Source: Sphingosinicella terrae | GTDB taxonomy: Bacteria; Pseudomonadota; Alphaproteobacteria; Sphingomonadales; Sphingomonadaceae | DNA: 64,000 bases | Direction: 5' to 3' | Assembly (NCBI RefSeq): GCF_003347635.1 | Contig: NZ_QDFY01000003.1 | Location: 352,278 to 416,277, forward strand | In this document: piece by piece, positions 60,629-64,000 of the stretch | How the letters are laid out: the number at the start of each line of letters is the position of its first letter | Numbering within the stretch: position 1 is the stretch's first letter | Position numbers and translations under genes: made by a program | Notes under the pieces: model-generated | Told to the model about the DNA's origin: nothing | The model's database searches: none | Seen by the model: only the letters and a program-made list of their open reading frames with translations

Positions 60629-62422
60629 CTAGAACAGGAAATCCGACGCTGAAACGCTCGTAACTCCTGCGAGGAAGACCTCGCCATCAAAGCCGTAGGC
60701 TCCTCCAACATCAACAAGCCAGCCGACCCTCATCCCGTTCCCTTCGGGGAGGAAATAGAGCGACGAGTGATCGGCCCCATAAGGCGCAAAGCTCCTCAGG
60801 TCGATCTTGTCTATGCCACTCTGGAAATCATGGATGGTATCGACCTCGAGCACGTATCCTCCCGGCGCCGAGCCCGAGCGGACCCAGTAGGAGTCGGTAA
60901 CGCCGAACCAGTCGTTGCCCTTGTAGGCGATGACGAAGGTGTCGGCACCTGGGCCACCCCAGAGCTGATCCGCAAGCGCTCCGCCCCTGATCAGATCGTC
61001 GCCGTCTCCACCTTTGATCGTATCTCGGCCGCCGCCGCCGCTAAGCGCATCGTTGCCCGCCCCACCATAAATCTCGTCGGCACCATCTTCCCCCAATATT
61101 GCATCCTTGCCAGCGTCTCCGTGGATGACGTCTATCCCTGCGCCGCCAATCAATATGTCGTTGCCGTCGCCACCAAATAGGAAGTCATCCCCGTCGCCTC
61201 CTTCGATCCTATCGTCGCCCAGTAGCCCTCTCAGGGTGTCGGAGCCCAACCCTCCGCCAAGAGCGTCGTCCTTCCCGCTTCCTGTTATCGTATCGTTGCC
61301 TAGGTTGCCGCTCAGCGTCACACTTCTATTGCTCATCGCGCTAATATTGTCATCGCCGTCGCCACCGACGGCGGAGCCACCAGCAAGGAAAATCTGGTCG
61401 GCGCCGGCACCGCCATCGATGTGGTCGCCACCGGAGTTGCCGTACAAGACGTCATTTCCGGCAAACCCGTGGATCACGGTAGACGTGGTCGAACCGTTCA
61501 GGTTGTCATTGCCGGAGGTCCCATTCAGGGAGGAGGACGAACCGACGGGGACCTTAGGTGGCTGTGTACTAGGATCGACATCGTTTAGGTCAGTTGAAAT
61601 GCCCGGCGCCGAATTGCCCCAGTCCTCCCTTCCTATTAAGCCAGCTGCAGCACCGATGGTCGCAAATGCTGAGTTACTATTTTGGCCGAGAAAGTGATAG
61701 TTCAGCCCGCGACTATCGTGCTCTATCGCCTCAGCGACCATTTGTGCCCAGAGGGTGTCGGTCAGTTGATCATTACCGACAGTCGCTGATGCAACGGCGA
61801 AGCGAATTTCCCCGCTCATGCGTAGCCTGCCGTGGTCAGAATCCTCGAATTTCTCAATTCTGATGTCGAGTGTGCCTGTAGCTGAAGGTGATGCAGTGAT
61901 CAGATCAGACTTACCGTCTTCATTGACCCGGACCCACTGCCTATGTTCGCCAAGGAAGGCTACATTAAACTCCGCCTGATATATGCCAGGCCGAAGAAGA
62001 TCGCTTAGTTCAATGTTGTATTGACGCATGAGAGCCAAATCGCTCTCCGTCAGTTGGCTATCCTCGCGCAGGTGCGTGCTCAGTTGCGTTAGCGCTTGAT
62101 CTCGAGGGGTTGGCTGCGGCGGAAGAGCGACGGGCCACCAAGCCGCGCCCGTTCCTGCTGGCATGGCGCCATGCCAGCCAAGGCTAATGTATCCAAAGGC
62201 AGCGAACGTCTCGGCGCTGAGGGAATGCGCCGTCACCAGGATCTTTGTCACCTCCGTCGTGGAGGACGAGTTGGACATGATAACTGGAGCGGGAAATTCA
62301 GCCTCAGGCCGATCTGAACCGAAGATCATTTCGGCCACCGAGAATCCATCAGCTATCGCTTCAGCGTTGGCGGCTGGGCGGTCGTTGTCGTCCGCGAAAA
62401 TGGTGCGAATCGTTGGCTTCAT
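60629..62422 (-). CDS. RTX (hemolysin-type calcium-binding repeat) protein
   Basis: A 597-residue acidic protein without a signal peptide, as expected for type I secretion. The N-terminal 290 residues are a unique domain (ILVTAHSLSAETFAAFGYIS, SLGWHGAMPAGTGAAWWPV). Residues about 300-500 contain many GGxGxDxUx nonapeptides (GNDVLYGNSGGDHIDGGAGA, GGDGNDILIGGAGIDVIHGD), which bind calcium. The C-terminus ends SVSASDFLF, a typical unstructured secretion signal. No type I transporter is adjacent. ATG 62422 has an AGGAG site seven bases upstream; a GTG at 62437 is less likely. Confidence 0.85.
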   Translation of the reverse strand: MKPTIRTIFADDNDRPAANAEAIADGFSVAEMIFGSDRPEAEFPAPVIMSNSSSTTEVTKILVTAHSLSAETFAAFGYISLGWHGAMPAGTGAAWWPVALPPQPTPRDQALTQLSTHLREDSQLTESDLALMRQYNIELSDLLRPGIYQAEFNVAFLGEHRQWVRVNEDGKSDLITASPSATGTLDIRIEKFEDSDHGRLRMSGEIRFAVASATVGNDQLTDTLWAQMVAEAIEHDSRGLNYHFLGQNSNSAFATIGAAAGLIGREDWGNSAPGISTDLNDVDPSTQPPKVPVGSSSSLNGTSGNDNLNGSTTSTVIHGFAGNDVLYGNSGGDHIDGGAGADQIFLAGGSAVGGDGDDNISAMSNRSVTLSGNLGNDTITGSGKDDALGGGLGSDTLRGLLGDDRIEGGDGDDFLFGGDGNDILIGGAGIDVIHGDAGKDAILGEDGADEIYGGAGNDALSGGGGRDTIKGGDGDDLIRGGALADQLWGGPGADTFVIAYKGNDWFGVTDSYWVRSGSAPGGYVLEVDTIHDFQSGIDKIDLRSFAPYGADHSSLYFLPEGNGMRVGWLVDVGGAYGFDGEVFLAGVTSVSASDFLF

Positions 62423-62437
62423 GATCTCACTCCTCAC

Positions 62438-62951
62438 TGGGCGCCCTGGCAGTGTCGCGGACTTGAATGGTATGGAGTATCAGTATATCTCTAATACCAA
62501 TGCACAGCGGATTAGCCGAGCCCGTGAACAAGCAAAACACCCTCTAAGAATGATTGCAGTAACCTATCTATAAATGCTTTAACAAAGGCATTCAATATTA
62601 CAGACGTCCAGTATATCCCAAGGACCGCGTAATCACAGAATGACCAGCATAACAACCGGTGAAGTCAAGCCACTACAATAAGAGCCCGCCCCAGAAGACG
62701 AATCGTGGATCTGCTTGAGGATTGCATCCTTAAAGTAGGGGAGCAATACCGCAATCCTACGGCATATGAGCGGGTGCTATGGATGGATGCGGGTGTGCAC
62801 AGCGCTGCGTTGGATGGTTGGTGCGTGTTCGTTGGCAGTTGAAGGACGCCGCTGAGCTTAACTAGCGATCCTTGTGCTGGAGTGATGCGCTCCCGGTCTC
62901 GTCCGAAGGGCAGACGCACGCACGATCGTGAGGAAGCTGCCTGTCTTGATT
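62438..62951. other. AT-rich intergenic region, no gene recognised
   Basis: This 514-base stretch between the RTX gene and the AlpA remnant contains AT-rich sequence (ctataaatgctttaacaaag around 62,568-62,587) that could hold the RTX promoter. A possible 84-residue minus-strand ORF at 62665-62919 has no recognisable motif, codon pattern or ribosome site and is probably not coding. Confidence 0.4.
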
Positions 62952-63163
62952 TCAGTGCGGCGGATGATCCTCAGTCGAATAGAACATGGGATTGCGCATC
63001 CAGTCTCGACGGCTGACTCCCGCCAGCCGGCACAACGAGTGCTGATCCGCACGTTGCGCGGGAAGCTGCCGTCCTGCATCTTCCGATACAGCGTGGAGCG
63101 GCTGAGGCCCGTACGGCTGAGAACGGTTTTCAGGCGAAGGATCCGGTCGGGCGTTTCGGGCAT
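62952..63163 (-). pseudogene. AlpA-like phage regulator, frameshifted
   Basis: From the ATG at 63163 the reading is ETPDRILRLKTVLSRTGLSR then STLYRKMQDGSFPRNVRI and STRCAGWRESAV, a standard AlpA helix-turn-helix protein (52 residues). After that the frame is lost, but in the next frame DWMRNPMFYSTEDHPPH and a stop at 62952 restore the family ending. A single-base deletion near 63003-63008 explains it, so the regulator is broken or miscalled. AlpA proteins usually activate excision genes of integrated elements. Confidence 0.7.
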
Positions 63164-63259
63164 GGCGTGATCCTGACTGCAGTGCGTGGGACTAGGTCGT
63201 GAACCCATAAATTGCGTCTGATGGGTGGATGGCGATGGCCGCGCATACTATGCTCGGCC

Positions 63260-63637
63260 ATGCGCTCTGGAATTTGGCTGCTGATGCTTTGCTCCTTGGC
63301 TGGATGCGCGACCGCGCAACCGGTGCAGAGGCTGGAGTTCGGATGCGGCGATTTGGCCGTGGTCGGGCGGATCAGGACGGTCAGTGAGACAACTGCGCAA
63401 GGCACTGATCCGCTTCCGAACTGGGCTAACGCGTATCGGCTGCAAATTCAGATCAAGCGAGTTGTTCGAGGTGTTGAGCGCAGGCGGGTAGTTCCGGCAA
63501 CCGCCGTAGCCCATGCGCAGATACGCGACGACCGTGACTTTCTGATTGTTCTCACGCCAGACAGCACGGGCGGCTACTCTCTTGCGACCGCCCAGTTGTG
63601 GCGAAACCGGCCCAGGCTCAGCGGGTCGTGCTCATAG
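63260..63637 (+). CDS. Lipoprotein of unknown function
   Basis: A 125-residue protein with signal peptide and lipobox SLAGC (RSGIWLLMLCSLAGC). The mature part has FGCGDLAVVGRIR and FLIVLTPDSTGGYSLATAQL, an arrangement seen in sphingomonad island lipoproteins I cannot name. An upstream ATG (63212) would place the hydrophobic core further inside and is less likely. Confidence 0.65.
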   Translation: MRSGIWLLMLCSLAGCATAQPVQRLEFGCGDLAVVGRIRTVSETTAQGTDPLPNWANAYRLQIQIKRVVRGVERRRVVPATAVAHAQIRDDRDFLIVLTPDSTGGYSLATAQLWRNRPRLSGSCS

Positions 63638-63658
63638 ACGATGGCTTTCAGTACACGC

Positions 63659-63907
63659 CGAGTTCTGATTCAGGCTCCACATGAGCCGATATGACCTGAC
63701 CGACTTTGAGTGGCGCGTGATCGAGCCGCTGCTACCCAACAAACCGCGAGGTGTGCCGCGTGTTGACGACCGGCGCGTGCTGAACGGCATCTTCTGGGTG
63801 CTGCGATCCGGTGCGCCGTGGCGTGACCTGCCCGAGCGCTACGGCCCGCGCACCACCTGCTACAACCGCTTCGTGCGATGGCGAAAGGCGGGCGTCTGGG
63901 ACCGGCT
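63659..63907 (+). mobile_element. IS5-family insertion sequence, interrupted
   Basis: The start (about 63659, before gagttctgattcaggctc) and the first 227 bases of the transposase gene are present. The element is cut at 63907 by another IS. Its right end is beyond the window or missing. Confidence 0.6.
63681..63907 (+). pseudogene. IS5-family transposase, 5' part only
   Basis: The 75 residues read MSRYDLTDFEWRVIEPLLPN, GIFWVLRSGAPWRDLPERYG and RTTCYNRFVRWRKAGVWDRL, the N-terminal DNA-binding region of IS5-type transposases. The natural continuation (in relatives a Met-Asp follows) is replaced by IS630 sequence right after the TA of the codon CTA, so the catalytic DDE core is lost from this copy. 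Confidence 0.8.
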
Positions 63908-64000
63908 AGAGCATGATCATCTTAGACTGAAGCATATCCGCTGTTTGCGAGGTAGTTCGCGCATTCGGCAGGTTGGAAGTGGTCGAGGAGGGTTCCGATC
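63908..64000 (-). mobile_element. IS630-type element end with transposase C-terminus, partial
   Basis: The sequence following the TA at 63906-63907 begins gagcatgatcatctta, a probable terminal inverted repeat. On the minus strand a frame ends at 63922 with DHFQPAECANYLANSGYASV and stop, a typical IS630-family transposase C-terminus. IS630 elements insert at TA and duplicate it, which fits the position inside the IS5 gene. The rest lies off the right edge. Confidence 0.65.

Larger units (their letters stand above)
58814..64000. mobile_element. Genomic island integrated in tRNA-Arg(CCG), partial
   Basis: From the tRNA fragment rightwards the content changes: a tyrosine integrase, small lipoproteins, an RTX gene, an AlpA-type regulator, and IS elements, with AT-richer sequence around 62,480-62,700. 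The island probably ends past the window at the restored tRNA gene. It appears partly decayed. Confidence 0.65.

Noticed and set aside
62665..62919. An 84-residue minus-strand ORF in the island
   Set aside because: No ribosome site, no motif, and composition unlike the neighbouring genes.

Overview
The window is GC-rich DNA (apart from an AT-richer right end) whose gene content fits an alphaproteobacterium of the Sphingomonadales: DUF4893 and DUF6491 lipoproteins, a large TonB-dependent receptor, FixJ/FixL-like and HisKA_2 signalling proteins, a bacteriophytochrome with its own heme oxygenase, and many TTG/GTG starts with 4-base ATGA/GTGA gene overlaps. No rRNA, replication origin or CRISPR array was seen.

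Layout. (a) 1-7.7 kb: a cut-off membrane sensor, small lipoprotein and hypothetical genes, a YcaO-TfuA pair preceded by a 74-residue ORF that could be its peptide substrate, a winged-helix/TPR regulator, a tiny membrane peptide coupled to a GNAT acetyltransferase, and a YaiI-family gene flanked by GC-rich palindromes. (b) 7.8-16.2 kb: two FemAB/BioF2-like acetyltransferases, an EEISWGQ-motif membrane protein, a polysaccharide deacetylase, an MFS exporter and a UDP-GlcNAc 2-epimerase, all pointing to cell-surface glycan work. (c) 16.2-29.7 kb: two divergent, tightly overlapping operons from a shared promoter region at 26.0-26.3 kb. The minus operon has two sugar-nucleotide epimerases, a GT4 enzyme, three related CgeB-like glycosyltransferases (the last fused to a UDP-xylose-synthase-like SDR), an alcohol dehydrogenase and a Gfo/Idh oxidoreductase. 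The plus operon has a histidine phosphatase, a methyltransferase, a glycosidase whose TIM-barrel order looks circularly permuted, and inositol-phosphate synthase. This is my best candidate for an undescribed system: an inositol- and pentose-containing glycoconjugate pathway.

(d) 29.7-45 kb: a MarR/DUF899 pair with a clear palindromic operator, a TonB receptor with a Gly/Arg-rich insertion, bphP-bphO, a PD40 protein, an AurF-like diiron protein with DUF4242 and a divergent LysR, an ABC exporter, a cupin coupled to a decayed HAD hydrolase, an L,D-transpeptidase, pirin and RidA. (e) 45-58.7 kb: a FixJ-type regulator, a lone receiver and a PAS kinase followed by alpha/beta hydrolases, a cNMP-domain flavoprotein lacking the usual redox cysteines, a CPBP protease, a deletion scar where two gene remnants meet head to head (near 54,111-54,119), an AraC/SDR pair and a small glycosyltransferase.

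(f) 58.8-64 kb: a genomic island inserted in a tRNA-Arg(CCG) gene. Only the tRNA 3' part is present, next to a tyrosine integrase; cargo includes a small lipoprotein, an RTX-repeat protein, a frameshifted AlpA-like regulator, another lipoprotein, and an IS5-type transposase gene interrupted by an IS630-type element that runs off the window.
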